DNA of 64,000 nt, from assembly GCA_963750995.1 (NCBI GenBank), contig CAVVST010000004.1, positions 930,001 through 994,000 of the forward strand. Reading direction: 5' to 3'. Below, one piece after another: positions 36,558 to 46,174 of this stretch. The translations under genes and the position numbers were made by a program. Below the pieces are notes generated by a model, which was not told where the DNA came from, did not search any database, and saw nothing but the letters and a program-made list of their open reading frames with translations. Positions within the stretch are counted from its first letter, which is position 1, and each line of letters begins with the position of its first letter. Source of the stretch: CAVVST01 sp963750995 (GTDB lineage Bacteria; Acidobacteriota; Vicinamibacteria; Vicinamibacterales; UBA2999).

Positions 36558-37494
36558 CAGCGTTCCATCCTGGTAAGTCTTCGAGCACTGCCAGCAAATC
36601 GCCCGGCAGCGGGGCCGTGAATTCCATCCGTCTGGCGTCGCGCGGATGCGTGAACGCGAGCCGCTCCGCATGCAGGAACGGGCGCTGCAGGCGCTGGAGC
36701 GCCCGCAAGTCGCCCGCCACGCGGCGATGCACGCCGCCGTAGAGCGCATCGCCGACGACCGGGTGGCCAATCGCGCTGAGGTGCACGCGAATCTGATGGG
36801 TGCGTCCGGTATGAATGGCCACCTGGCAGAGGGTGACGCCAGGCATGTGGTGAGCACGGGTGATGCGGGTGACCGCGCTGCGCGCCCGCCGTGCCCGGGC
36901 CGACATCTTCTGCCGGTTCACCGGATCACGGCCGATCGCCGCGTCGATGCGTCGCCCGGCCTGTACGACGCCCCAGACCAGCGCGACGTACTCCTTCTCG
37001 ACCTCCCGATCCTGGAACTGGCGCGCGAGTTCGTGATGTGCCGCGTCGTTTTTCGCGATGACCATCACGCCTGAGGTGCCCCGATCCAGCCGATGGACGA
37101 TGCCTGGCCTGGCCTCGCCCCCGATGCCGCTCAAGTCGGGGATGTGATGGAGCAGCGCATTGACCAGCGTCCCCGACGCGTGTCCTGCTCCGGGGTGCAC
37201 CACCATGCCCGCCGGCTTGTTGAGCACCGCGAGGTCGGCGTCCTGGTACAGGATTTCGAGCGGCAGCGCCTCCGCGGCGGTCGTTGCCGGCTCCACATCC
37301 GGAAGATCGATGCTGACCCGTTCGCCCTCGTGCATGGCCAGGTTGGCCTTTGCGCCGCGGCGATCGAGCGTGACGTGGCCGTCGGCGATGAGCTTCTGGA
37401 TCTGCGATCGGGAGTGGCCGTCGAGCACCGATGTCAGGAAGCGGTCGAGCCGCTGCCCGTGGAAATCGGCCGGGACCGTGAACTCGAGCGCCAT
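36550..37494 (-). CDS. rluD: RluA/RluD family 23S rRNA pseudouridine synthase
   Basis: Isomerises uridine in ribosomal RNA. The N-terminal S4 domain (GQRLDRFLTSVLDGHSRSQIQKLIADGHVTLDRRGAK) precedes the catalytic domain with HRLDRGTSGVMVIAKND, whose Asp is catalytic. GRTHQIRVHLSAIGHPVVGDALYGG follows. Length 314 aa is normal. It lies downstream of lgt, separated by the CACGAAG repeat. Confidence 0.93.
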   Translation of the reverse strand: MALEFTVPADFHGQRLDRFLTSVLDGHSRSQIQKLIADGHVTLDRRGAKANLAMHEGERVSIDLPDVEPATTAAEALPLEILYQDADLAVLNKPAGMVVHPGAGHASGTLVNALLHHIPDLSGIGGEARPGIVHRLDRGTSGVMVIAKNDAAHHELARQFQDREVEKEYVALVWGVVQAGRRIDAAIGRDPVNRQKMSARARRARSAVTRITRAHHMPGVTLCQVAIHTGRTHQIRVHLSAIGHPVVGDALYGGVHRRVAGDLRALQRLQRPFLHAERLAFTHPRDARRMEFTAPLPGDLLAVLEDLPGWNADE

Positions 37495-37499
37495 CGATC

Positions 37500-37578
37500 A
37501 ACCACGAAGATCCCGAAGGACACGAAAACTCTCTTTGGCTTGATTCGTGGCCTTCGACGCCATCGTGTCTTCGTGGTT
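37500..37578. repeat. Inverted short-word repeat (CCACGAAG / CTTCGTGG)
   Basis: AACCACGAAGA at 37500-37510 is the exact reverse complement of TCTTCGTGGTT at 37568-37578. Inside are CCGAAGGACACGAAAA and TTCGTGGCCTTCGACGCC, degenerate copies of the same words. It fills the whole gap between lgt and rluD and reaches into the lgt stop codon. Confidence 0.75.
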
Positions 37579-38389
37579 AAGCCGCCAGCTTGCGGCGGCG
37601 CTGCATTTCCTGGGGTGTCTCCGGCGAGCTGCGCGACAGCCATACCAGCATGACGATGCTGAGCGGCGCGAGCACCAGCGAGATGAACTGCGACGTGGAC
37701 ACGCCGAAGAACTCGCCGCGCGGATCGCCGCGGTAGATTTCGACGATATAGCGCGAGATGGCGTAGAGCAGCATGTACAGCCAGAAGGTGCGGCCCGGGA
37801 ACGGACGGCCGCGACGCTCAGTGGCGAGGAGCAGCACCAGTATCAGCAGCTCAGCGCCGGCCTCGTAGATCTGGGTGGGATGCAGCGGAATCCCGAGCGG
37901 CGTGCCGACATTCGCCGCGGCCAACGGGTTGGTGAAGACGATCGCCCACGGGACGTCGGTAGGTTTTCCGTAGCAGCACCCGGCGGCGAGGCATCCGAGG
38001 CGGCCGGTGACGTGACCGAGCGCGATGCCGGGCGCGAAGACATCGCAGGTCGTCCAGAACGGCAACTGGTGCCGCGAGATGTACCAGAACGCGACTATCA
38101 CCGCGAGAATCAGTCCGCCGTAGAACACGCCGCCGGATCGCGCCAGCGACAGCAGATCCTGGGGCGACGAGCTGAACTGTTCGAAGTCGACCACCAGCAG
38201 CAGGAGCTTCGCGCCGATCAGGGCGGCGATGATGATGTAAATGCCCAGGTCGAGCACGCGCGTCGGGTCGAGCCCCCACCGTTTCGCGCGGCGCATAGCG
38301 AGCCACAGGCCCAGCAGGTAGGATGCGGCGAGCAGCACGCCGTACGAGTAGATCGTGATCGGGCCGATGCTAAACAGTTCTGGGTACAC
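37577..38389 (-). CDS. lgt: Prolipoprotein diacylglyceryl transferase
   Basis: Adds diacylglycerol to the lipobox cysteine of lipoproteins. It has multiple membrane helices with YSYGVLLAASYLLGLWLAMRRAKRWG, GHVTGRLGCLAAGCCYGKPTDVPW (family motif with the catalytic-site Arg/Gly), and a C-terminal basic tail. Length 270 aa. Its start overlaps lspA by 20 bases, pairing the first two steps of lipoprotein maturation in one operon. Confidence 0.94.
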   Translation of the reverse strand: MYPELFSIGPITIYSYGVLLAASYLLGLWLAMRRAKRWGLDPTRVLDLGIYIIIAALIGAKLLLLVVDFEQFSSSPQDLLSLARSGGVFYGGLILAVIVAFWYISRHQLPFWTTCDVFAPGIALGHVTGRLGCLAAGCCYGKPTDVPWAIVFTNPLAAANVGTPLGIPLHPTQIYEAGAELLILVLLLATERRGRPFPGRTFWLYMLLYAISRYIVEIYRGDPRGEFFGVSTSQFISLVLAPLSIVMLVWLSRSSPETPQEMQRRRKLAA

Positions 38390-38873
38390 GGCGAATCCTG
38401 ACGTCGAGAAGGTCGAGAATCATGAAAGCCACGCCGACGGTGATCGCCGCATCGGCAACGTTGAACGCCCAGAAATGCCAGCCGCGCCAGTAGACGTCGA
38501 CGAAATCCACGACGTAGCCGGCGCCGAGCCTGTCGATCAGGTTCCCGGCCGCCCCACCGACGATCAACGCCAGGCCGGCCCGCGCGAGGAATTGCTCGAC
38601 CGGCAGGGTCGACGCATATACGGTCAGTGCCAGCAGCGCCATCGCGGCGACGATCGATAGGATGACCGTCTTGAACGGGAAATCGGCGGCGTTCAGCAGT
38701 CCGAACGCCGCACCATAATTGTGCACCCGAGTCAGGTTGAAGAACCCGGGAATAATCTCGAGGCTGTCGTGCAGCTCGAACCGCGATCGGACGAGCGCTT
38801 TGGCCACCTGGTCTAATGCCACGATTGCGCCGGCTATCCAGAGCTCGAGCCGGAGGCGCCGCGAGATCACCAT
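38370..38873 (-). CDS. lspA: Lipoprotein signal peptidase (signal peptidase II)
   Basis: Membrane aspartyl peptidase that removes signal peptides from lipoproteins. Motifs are LDQVAKALV, VHNYGAAFGLL, GGAAGNLIDRL (catalytic Asp) and GYVVDFVDVYW...FNVADAAITVG (second catalytic Asp), in 167 residues with four helices. ATG 38873 overlaps the ileS stop by ATGA; the longer frame to 38978 is inside ileS. ileS-lspA adjacency is classical. Confidence 0.95.
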   Translation of the reverse strand: MVISRRLRLELWIAGAIVALDQVAKALVRSRFELHDSLEIIPGFFNLTRVHNYGAAFGLLNAADFPFKTVILSIVAAMALLALTVYASTLPVEQFLARAGLALIVGGAAGNLIDRLGAGYVVDFVDVYWRGWHFWAFNVADAAITVGVAFMILDLLDVRIRRVPRTV

Positions 38874-41696
38874 CAACTGTTCACGGCTTCCGCCAGCGCA
38901 TCGACGCAGCGATCGCAGATGCCGGCCCAGTCCGGCTCGGTCCTGACCGTCGGCACGTAGCGCCAGCAGCGTTCGCACTTCACCCCTGGCGCTTTTTCGA
39001 CTTCGACTCGCACCTCGTCTGACCCGTCGGCGGAACCCACCCGGAGGTCGATCTCCGACACGATGAAGAGCGTCGGTAATTCATCCCGGTAACGCTCGAG
39101 CAGGGCGCCGATCGGTCCCGACGCCATGATCGTGACGCGGGCGCCGAGCGAATTGCCGATGACCTTCTCCTTCCGTCTCGCCTCGAGCGCGGCGTTCACC
39201 GTTTCGCGGACCTCGAGCAGGCGCTCCCAGGTGCCCAGCACGGCGTCATCGGCCCACCTTGCCGCTTCGGGGAACTGCTCGAGATGGACGGACGCCGACC
39301 GCGAACCGGGCAGATGGCGCCACAAGTCGTCGGCGGTCACCGGGAGGATTGGCGCCAGCAGCCGCGCGAGGCCGTCGCACATCACGTACATCGCGGTCTG
39401 CGTCGACCGGCGGCGCGGCGAATTGGCGGCAAGGGTGTACATCCGGTCCTTGGTCACGTCGACATAAAAGGCGCTCAGGTGCACGGTGGCGAGTGTGTTG
39501 AGCGCCTGCGACACCCCGGAGAAATCGTAACTCGCGATACCCGCGCTGCATGCGCTCCGCCGCTTCCGCGTATCGCGCCAGCGCGTACGTGTCGACGGCG
39601 TCGAGCTTCTCGACCGGCACCATGTCAACGGTCGGATCGAAGTCGTACAGGTTCGCCAGCAGGATCCGGCAAGTGTTGCGCAGCTTCCGGTATAGATCGA
39701 TGACGCGCGTCAGGATCTCCTTGCTGACGCGAAGCTCTTCGGTGAACTCCGTCATCGCGACCCACAGCCGGATGATCTCGGCGCCGCTCTCCTTGATGAC
39801 GTCCTGCGGCGTCACCACGTTGCCGAGCGACTTCGACATCTTGCGTCCTTCGAGGTCGATCAGGAACCCGTGCGTCAGGACCTGCCTGAACGGAGGTCGT
39901 CCGCGGGTCGCCAGCCCGACCAGCAGCGAGCTCTGAAACCAGCCTCGATGCTGATCGCTCCCCTCGAGATACATGTCCGCCGGCCAGCCCAGCTCGGGTG
40001 CTCGCGCCAGCACCGCTTCGTGGCTGGAACCGGAGTCGAACCACACGTCCAGAATGTCGCGCTCCCGCTCGAACTCGCGGCCGCCGCACGACGGGCACGT
40101 CAGTCCATCCGGCACGAAGGTTTCGAGCGGCTGCTCGTACCAAGCATCCGCGTTGTACTGCTCGAACACCGTGGCGGCGCGTTCGATGAGCCCCGTCGTC
40201 AGGAGCGCATGGCCGCATGCCTTGCAGTCCAGGGCCGGGATCGGCACACCCCAGGCGCGCTGCCGTGAAATGCACCAGTCGGGACGTCCCGAGACCATGT
40301 TGAAGATCCGATCGCGCCCCCAGCCCGGGATCCATGTCACCTCGTGGTCGACCGCATGCTGGGCCGCCTGGCGCAGCGTGCGCGTCTCGCCGTCGGCGCC
40401 GGTGATCGCCGGTTCGCCGTCGAGCCGGACGAACCACTGCGAGGTGGCTAGAAAGATGACCGGGTTATGGCAGCGCCAGCAGTGCGGGTACTGGTGCGCA
40501 ATCGTTGCGCGATGCCAGAGGCGTCCGCGCGCCTCGAGCGCCTCCTCGACGTCCGGGTTGGCGTCGAAGACCCGTTTTCCGCCAAACAACTCGACCGACG
40601 GAAAGAAGTGGCCGGATGCGTCGACCGGCGCGTAGATGTCGAGACCGTACTTCGCACCCGTCAGGAAGTCGTCCGCGCCATGACCGGGGGCCGTGTGCAC
40701 CGCACCGGTGCCCTGCTCGAGCGTGACGTAGTCGGCCAGGACGGCAACCGAATCGCGGTCATAGAGCGGGTGGCGGAAACTGAGGCCCTCGAACAGCTTG
40801 CCACTCGCCCGGGCGAGCTTCCGATCGAAGCCGCGGCCGATCTCGGCGCCGACCCGCGACGCCAACGCGTCCGCGACGATGATCACGCGTCCATCGACGT
40901 CGTAGGCGCCGTAGTCGAAGTCGGGATGGAACGCGATCGCCAGGTTCGAGGGAATCGTCCATGGCGTGGTCGTCCAGATCAGCACCGACACGTCGCGGCC
41001 GGCGAGCGGTGGAATCCGCGCACCCAAATCCGCCGCGCTGGCCTGACTGAGGGGAAACTCAACGTAGATCGACGGCGACGAGTGATCTTGGTACTCGACT
41101 TCGGCCTCGGCCAGCGCCGTGCGGCAATGGATACACCAGTGCACCGGCTTCTTGCCCTTGTAGACCAGCCCGCGCTCGACGAACTTCCCCAGCGCGCGCG
41201 TGATGTCCGCCTGGTACTGCGGATTCATCGTCAGGTAGTAGTGGTCCCAGTCGCCGAACACCATCAGCCGCTTGAACTCGGCAGTCATCACGTCGATGAA
41301 CCGTCCAGCGTACTCGCGGCACGCGCGCCGGATCTCGGCGATCGACATACCCCGCTTCTTGGGCCCGAGCTCGCGATCGACCTTCAATTCGATCGGCAGG
41401 CCGTGGCAGTCGTAGCCCGGCAGGTACGGGACGTCGAAGCCTTCCATGGAGCGCGACTTGATGACGATGTCCTTGAGGATCTTGTTGAGCGCGGTGCCCA
41501 GGTGAATGCGCGCGTTCGCATAGGGCGGTCCGTCATGGAAGACGAACTTCGGCGAACCACGCCGCAGCGCACGAATCTGACCGTACAGGTCCATGCCTTC
41601 CCACCGCGCGATCGCCTCAGGCTCGGCGGTCTGCAGGTTGGCTTTCATGGGAAAGTCAGTCCGCGGCAGGTTTACGGTGCTCTTCCACTCGGGCAT
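38873..41696 (-). CDS. ileS: Isoleucyl-tRNA synthetase, one frameshift
   Basis: Class I aminoacyl-tRNA synthetase. It has the HIGH-like motif DGPPYANARIHLGTALNKILKD, an editing domain (WTTTPWTIPSNLAIAF), LEGSDQHRGWFQSSLL and KMSKSLGNVV (KMSKS). The C-terminal zinc motif is CERCWRY...CDRC. The main frame ends after GYRELRFLRG; one extra base near 39540 hides the natural continuation RGIASYDFSGVSQALNTLATVHLSAFY, which then runs to 38873. The protein is otherwise complete (~940 residues). A sequencing indel is likely since this gene is essential and no second copy is present here. Confidence 0.95.
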
Positions 41697-41716
41697 GGAT
41701 ATCCCTAGATTCTATA

Positions 41717-43009
41717 ATGGCGGAAATGGTGCACGAGACCGTGCTCGACAACGGGCTGCGCGTGCTGATCCAGGAGATGCACACGGCGCCGCTGGCGTCA
41801 GTCTGGTGCTGGTATCGCGTGGGTTCGAAGGACGAATCCACCGGCCAGACCGGTGTGTCCCACTGGGTCGAGCACATGAACTTCAAGGGCACCACCAATA
41901 TTCCCCGCGACCGCGTCAAAGGCATCATCGAGCAGTTTGGCGGCTACTGGAACGGCTATACCTGGATCGATCAGACGACGTACACGGAAACGGCGACGCG
42001 CGACGCGCTCGATCGCATGCTGTTCATCGAGGCTGAGCGGATGACGAATTGCCTCTATGACCCCGCTGACTGCGAGTCGGAGCGCACCGTCATCATTTCC
42101 GAGCTGCAGGGCGGTGAAAACGATCCGGATACCCTGCTGGACCAGGAGCTGACCGCGGCCGCCTTCAAGGCCCATCCGTACCGTAATCCGACGATCGGCT
42201 GGTTGTCAGACCTGGAGACAATGACCCGCGACGACCTGTACGGCCATTACCGTCGCCATTACGTCCCCAACAACGCGACGCTGGTGATTGTCGGCGACGT
42301 CGACGCGGGCGAAGCCATGCGGCGCGTGACGCATCATTTCGGTGCCGTGCCATCAGGCGACGTGGCTCGTCGTCCTCATACGCGCGAGCCCGAGCAGCTG
42401 GGCGAGCGCCGGGTCACGGTCTCACGGGAGGGCACGACGGCGTACCTCAAGATCGCGTACCACGCGCCGGCAGCCGCGGACGAGGATTTCTTCCCGATGG
42501 TCGTGCTCGACGCCGTGCTGACAGGCGCCAAGGGTCTGAACCTGTGGAGCAGCTTTCGCACGCCGCCGCCGCAGCGCAGCGCGAGGCTTTATCGCGCCCT
42601 GGTCGATACGGGGCTCGCCTCGTCAGTATCGGGCGGCGTGGTGCCGACACTGGAACCGTTTCTGTACACAATTTCGCTGACGGCGACCGACGGAACGTCT
42701 TTGGATCGCCTCGAGGAAGCGACCATCGCGGAACTGGATCGCACGAGCCGGGGCAACGTGACCGAGGCCGAGGTGCAGCGGGCGGCGCGCCAGCTGCGCG
42801 CGCGGCTCGTGTTCGAGAACGACAGCATCACCAACATCGCCCATCAGCTCGGGTATTTCCAGACAATCGGAAGCTGGCGGACCGCCGAGACGTTGCGCGA
42901 CCGGATCGACGCGGTCACCGCCACCCAGGTCGCGGCGGCTGCAGCCCGGCGCCTGGCGCCGGTGAAACGCACCGTCGGCCGCTTTGAGCCGCTACCCACC
43001 GCCGAATGA
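41717..43009 (+). CDS. M16 family zinc metallopeptidase, catalytic subunit
   Basis: Pitrilysin/processing-protease family member. It starts MVHETVLDNGLRVLIQEM and carries the inverted zinc motif HWVEH (HxxEH) at about residues 48-52, within SHWVEHMNFKGTT, with a downstream acidic region containing the third zinc ligand. Length 430 aa. A TATAAT at 41713-41718 overlaps ATG 41717, so ATG 41726, 7 bases after it, may be the real, possibly leaderless start. It overlaps the second M16 gene by ATGA, forming the usual active/inactive pair. Confidence 0.9.
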   Translation: MAEMVHETVLDNGLRVLIQEMHTAPLASVWCWYRVGSKDESTGQTGVSHWVEHMNFKGTTNIPRDRVKGIIEQFGGYWNGYTWIDQTTYTETATRDALDRMLFIEAERMTNCLYDPADCESERTVIISELQGGENDPDTLLDQELTAAAFKAHPYRNPTIGWLSDLETMTRDDLYGHYRRHYVPNNATLVIVGDVDAGEAMRRVTHHFGAVPSGDVARRPHTREPEQLGERRVTVSREGTTAYLKIAYHAPAAADEDFFPMVVLDAVLTGAKGLNLWSSFRTPPPQRSARLYRALVDTGLASSVSGGVVPTLEPFLYTISLTATDGTSLDRLEEATIAELDRTSRGNVTEAEVQRAARQLRARLVFENDSITNIAHQLGYFQTIGSWRTAETLRDRIDAVTATQVAAAAARRLAPVKRTVGRFEPLPTAE

Positions 43010-44286
43010 CGACGGCCCTCCAGCGCGGTCTCGCACCGGCGCGCGCCGTGCTGCCCAATGGGGCCGTGGTGATCGCGAAGCAGTCGCCGACGACGCCGGC
43101 CGTCACCATCCATGCGTCGATCCGGGCGGGCAGCGAATTCGATCCCCTTTCCCAGGCAGGGCTGTCGCACTTCGTCTCCAGGACCATCGATCGCGGCACG
43201 ACAGCGAGGACGGCAGCTCGCATCGCCGACGATCTCGAGGATCGAGGCGTCTCGCTCTCGATCACGATCAACCGGCACGCGATGTGGCTGGTCTCCACCT
43301 GCCTGGTTGAGGACCTCGATCCCATCCTGGCGCTGCTCGCGGATGTGATCACGCACCCGATTTTCCCGAGAGACGAGGTCGAGACGAAGCGGGGCGAAAT
43401 CACGACCCTCATCCGCCAGGACGAGGACAACCCGGCGACCATGGCCGTGGAGGGTCTGCTGGCGGATTTATACGGCCCGTCCCATCCCTACGGGCGGCGT
43501 CCGCGTGGATCGGTTGAGACGATCGAGAAGATCGACGAAACGGCTCTGCGCACTTTTTACGGTGAGCGCTTCAGGCCTGCGTCGATGTCGCTGGTCCTGG
43601 TCGGTGACATCGAAACGGGTCGCGCCATCGACGCCGCGACGCGCGTGTTCGGCGACTGGATTGGACCGCCGCCGGCCGCCTCGAGCTTGCGCGAGGGGCC
43701 GTCCGCGCCCGGCCGCAGAGCGAGAGTCATTCCGATGATGAACAAGGCGCAAGCGGATATCGCCTACGGGTTCACCAGCCTGCGTCGCGCCGATCCCGGG
43801 TACTACGCCTCCTGGTTGATGAATAACGTTCTTGGCCAGTACGCGATTGGCGGCCGGCTCGGCGACCGTATTCGTGAGCGGGACGGAATGGCCTACTACG
43901 CCCTCAGCGCGCTCGACGCGAATGTAATCCCTGGTCCGTTGACGGTACGCGCCGGCGTGAGCCCTGAGAATGTCGAGCGCGCCGTCGCGGCGATCGACCA
44001 GGAACTCGAGAGCTTCGCCAAGGATGGACCGACCGAGAAGGAGATGGCCGAATCGCGGCAGTACCTGATTGGCTCGATGCCGAGAACGCTCGAAACCAAC
44101 CTGGGCATTGCCACCTATCTCCAGACGGAGGAGTTCTTCGGACTGGGCCTCGACTACGACCTTCGCGTGCCCGATCTGCTCAACGCGGTGACCCGGGACG
44201 CGGTGGTGGCTGCCGCCCGGAGAACGCTCATTCCCTCCCGTGCCACCATCGTCATCGCAGGTCCCTATGCCGGTCGAGTCGAATGA
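43006..44286 (+). CDS. M16 family peptidase-like protein, non-catalytic subunit
   Basis: Paralogue of the preceding gene. At the place of the zinc motif it reads SHFVSR instead of HxxEH, so the catalytic Glu and second His are lost. The C-terminal half has LGQYAIGGRLGDRIRERDGMAYYALS, the substrate-binding R/Y motif of the inactive partner in M16B heterodimers. Length 426 aa. It most likely forms a clamshell heterodimer with the upstream product. Confidence 0.9.
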   Translation: MTTALQRGLAPARAVLPNGAVVIAKQSPTTPAVTIHASIRAGSEFDPLSQAGLSHFVSRTIDRGTTARTAARIADDLEDRGVSLSITINRHAMWLVSTCLVEDLDPILALLADVITHPIFPRDEVETKRGEITTLIRQDEDNPATMAVEGLLADLYGPSHPYGRRPRGSVETIEKIDETALRTFYGERFRPASMSLVLVGDIETGRAIDAATRVFGDWIGPPPAASSLREGPSAPGRRARVIPMMNKAQADIAYGFTSLRRADPGYYASWLMNNVLGQYAIGGRLGDRIRERDGMAYYALSALDANVIPGPLTVRAGVSPENVERAVAAIDQELESFAKDGPTEKEMAESRQYLIGSMPRTLETNLGIATYLQTEEFFGLGLDYDLRVPDLLNAVTRDAVVAAARRTLIPSRATIVIAGPYAGRVE

Positions 44287-45004
44287 GCCGCCGCCGGTCA
44301 AGGCGGTGTTCTTCGACGTTGACTTCACGCTGATTTACCCCGGCCCGACGTTCCAGGGCGAGGGTTATCGCCGCTTCTGCGTCCAGTACGGCATCGAAGT
44401 AGATGTGGCGCGGTTTCCCGGCGCCGTGCTGGCCGCGTCCGTCGTGCTCGACGAAGCCCAGGATCATGCCTACGACCCCGAGATCTTCATCCGTTACACG
44501 CGCCGGATCATCGAAGGGATGGGCGGATCAGGCCCGCGCCTCGATGCGTGTGCGGCCGAAATCTACGACGAATGGGCCGCCTGCCAGCACTTCATCATGT
44601 ACGACGACGTCACACCGGTTCTTCGAGAACTGGCCGCCCGCGGCATCAAAGTCGGGCTGATTTCGAACTCGCACCGCTGCATGGCGTCGTTCCAGCAGCA
44701 CTTCGAGCTCCACGGTCTGATCGCCGGCGCGCTGTCGTCTTCAGAGCACGGCTACCTGAAGCCGCATCCGAGCATCTTCGAGTCGGCGTTGAAGCTGCTG
44801 GGTGTGTCGGCCTCCGAGTCGGTGATGGTGGGAGACAGCCTCGCCCACGACATCGAAGGCGCGAGACGCGTCGGGATGCGCGGCATCCTGGTTCACCGAT
44901 CCCCCGGCAGCGCGCCCGCCACCCCTGCAGACGTCGTCGTGGTTCGAGACCTGACGAAGCTGTCCGCGCTGCTCTGGCCCGGCTCTATCCCGGCGGCCAG
45001 GTGA
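44264..45004 (+). CDS. HAD-family hydrolase
   Basis: Phosphatase of the haloacid dehalogenase superfamily. Motif I FFDVDFTL (nucleophile Asp) is at residues 14-21, motif II is LISNSHR, motif III Lys lies in YLKPHPSIFE, and motif IV is VMVGDSLAHDIEGARRVG. 246 residues. ATG 44264 overlaps the M16 gene's end by 23 bases; 44240 is the outer limit of the frame. Substrate not inferable. Its 3' end overlaps the convergent HIT gene by 20 bases. Confidence 0.88.
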   Translation, partial: PMPVESNEPPPVKAVFFDVDFTLIYPGPTFQGEGYRRFCVQYGIEVDVARFPGAVLAASVVLDEAQDHAYDPEIFIRYTRRIIEGMGGSGPRLDACAAEIYDEWAACQHFIMYDDVTPVLRELAARGIKVGLISNSHRCMASFQQHFELHGLIAGALSSSEHGYLKPHPSIFESALKLLGVSASESVMVGDSLAHDIEGARRVGMRGILVHRSPGSAPATPADVVVVRDLTKLSALLWPGSIPAAR

Positions 45005-45329
45005 GCCCGCGACCCGCGAGCAGGTGCAGGTGGATGTGAAACACCGTTTGCCCTGCCTCGCGGTTCGTGTTGAAGACCGTCCGGTACCCCCGCTCGTGGT
45101 AGCCGTGCTGCTCCGCCAGCGCCGCAGCTGTCCTGAACATCGAACCCACCAGTCCGTCGTCGTCGGGCGTCAGGTCGTTGAGCGTGGCAATGTGCCTTCG
45201 CGGGACGATGAGGACATGGAGGGGCGCTTGCGGATTGATGTCCTTGAACGCCACCAGCGCGGCGTCCTGGTGAACGAGCGCGGCGGGAATCTCGCCCGCG
45301 CTGATCTTGCAGAAAAGACAATCGCTCAT
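44985..45329 (-). CDS. Histidine-triad (HIT) nucleotide-binding protein
   Basis: HINT-like purine nucleoside phosphoramidase. It begins CLFCKISAGEIPAALVHQD, typical of the branch, continues with HVLIVPRRHIATLNDL, and has the triad FHIHLHLLAGR near the C-terminus. 114 residues. The start overlaps the prmC stop (ATGA), so it is translated with prfA-prmC. Confidence 0.93.
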   Translation of the reverse strand: MSDCLFCKISAGEIPAALVHQDAALVAFKDINPQAPLHVLIVPRRHIATLNDLTPDDDGLVGSMFRTAAALAEQHGYHERGYRTVFNTNREAGQTVFHIHLHLLAGRGLTWPPG

Positions 45330-46174
45330 CGGCGTTGAATGATAGCGGTTCGAGGGATCCCCTGCAGGTCTGGCTGCATCCGGTCGATGCGGAGCGCGGC
45401 CTGCCTGCCCACGAGCACTTCGACTTCAGGTTCCTGCCCGTAGCCGAATTCCATCATCAGCCATCCGCCCGGGACCAGCGCAGCGGAAGCCGCCTGGAGG
45501 ACCCCGGCGATGTCGCGCAGCCCTTCGGCGCCGCCGAAGAGGGCGACGTCTGGTTCGTGGCGGACATCGAGGGCCAGCCCGCGCTTGTCGCCATCCTTGA
45601 CGTAGGGCGGATTCGCCGTGATGAGGTCGAACGGTCCGTCGACGCCGACCAGGTACGAGGCAGCGACGAACTGGACGCGGTCCGCGACGCCGTGCCGCCG
45701 GGCATTGGCTCGCGCAACCGCCAGCGCATCTTCGGAGATGTCGGTCGCGACGACCCGCGCCCGCGGCAGCTCGACCGCGATCGAAATCGCGATGCAGCCG
45801 CTCCCGGTGCCGATGTCCGCGATCCGCGGTGCGGGCAGCGGGCGCCCCCGCGAAATCGCCTCGTCGACGATCTGTTCGGTTTCCGGGCGCGGGATCAGTA
45901 CCGCAGGCGTGACGGCGAAGTCGAGGCCCCAGAACTCGCGGTGGCCGACGATATAGGCCGACGGTTCGCGTGTGATCCGGCGGGTGACCCAATTCGACAA
46001 GGTCGGCTCGAGCAGATCGGGAACAGGATTCCGCTGCTCGATCAGCAGCCGTCCCTTGTCCCACCCCAGGATCGTGCAGGCATAGAGATCGATATCGACC
46101 GACGCTTCTGCCTCCGAGATTCCTGCCTCGGCCAGGCGCGCGCGCGCCTGCGCAAGCGTCTCGTAGAGCGTCAA
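45326..46174 (-). CDS. prmC: Release factor glutamine methyltransferase
   Basis: Methylates the GGQ glutamine of release factors. Motifs are VLIPRPETEQIVDEA, ADIGTGSGCIAISIAVELP (SAM loop), and the catalytic NPPYVKDGD. 282 residues. It overlaps prfA by ATGA, and the substrate gene sits directly upstream, the classical arrangement. Confidence 0.95.
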   Translation of the reverse strand: MTLYETLAQARARLAEAGISEAEASVDIDLYACTILGWDKGRLLIEQRNPVPDLLEPTLSNWVTRRITREPSAYIVGHREFWGLDFAVTPAVLIPRPETEQIVDEAISRGRPLPAPRIADIGTGSGCIAISIAVELPRARVVATDISEDALAVARANARRHGVADRVQFVAASYLVGVDGPFDLITANPPYVKDGDKRGLALDVRHEPDVALFGGAEGLRDIAGVLQAASAALVPGGWLMMEFGYGQEPEVEVLVGRQAALRIDRMQPDLQGIPRTAIIQRR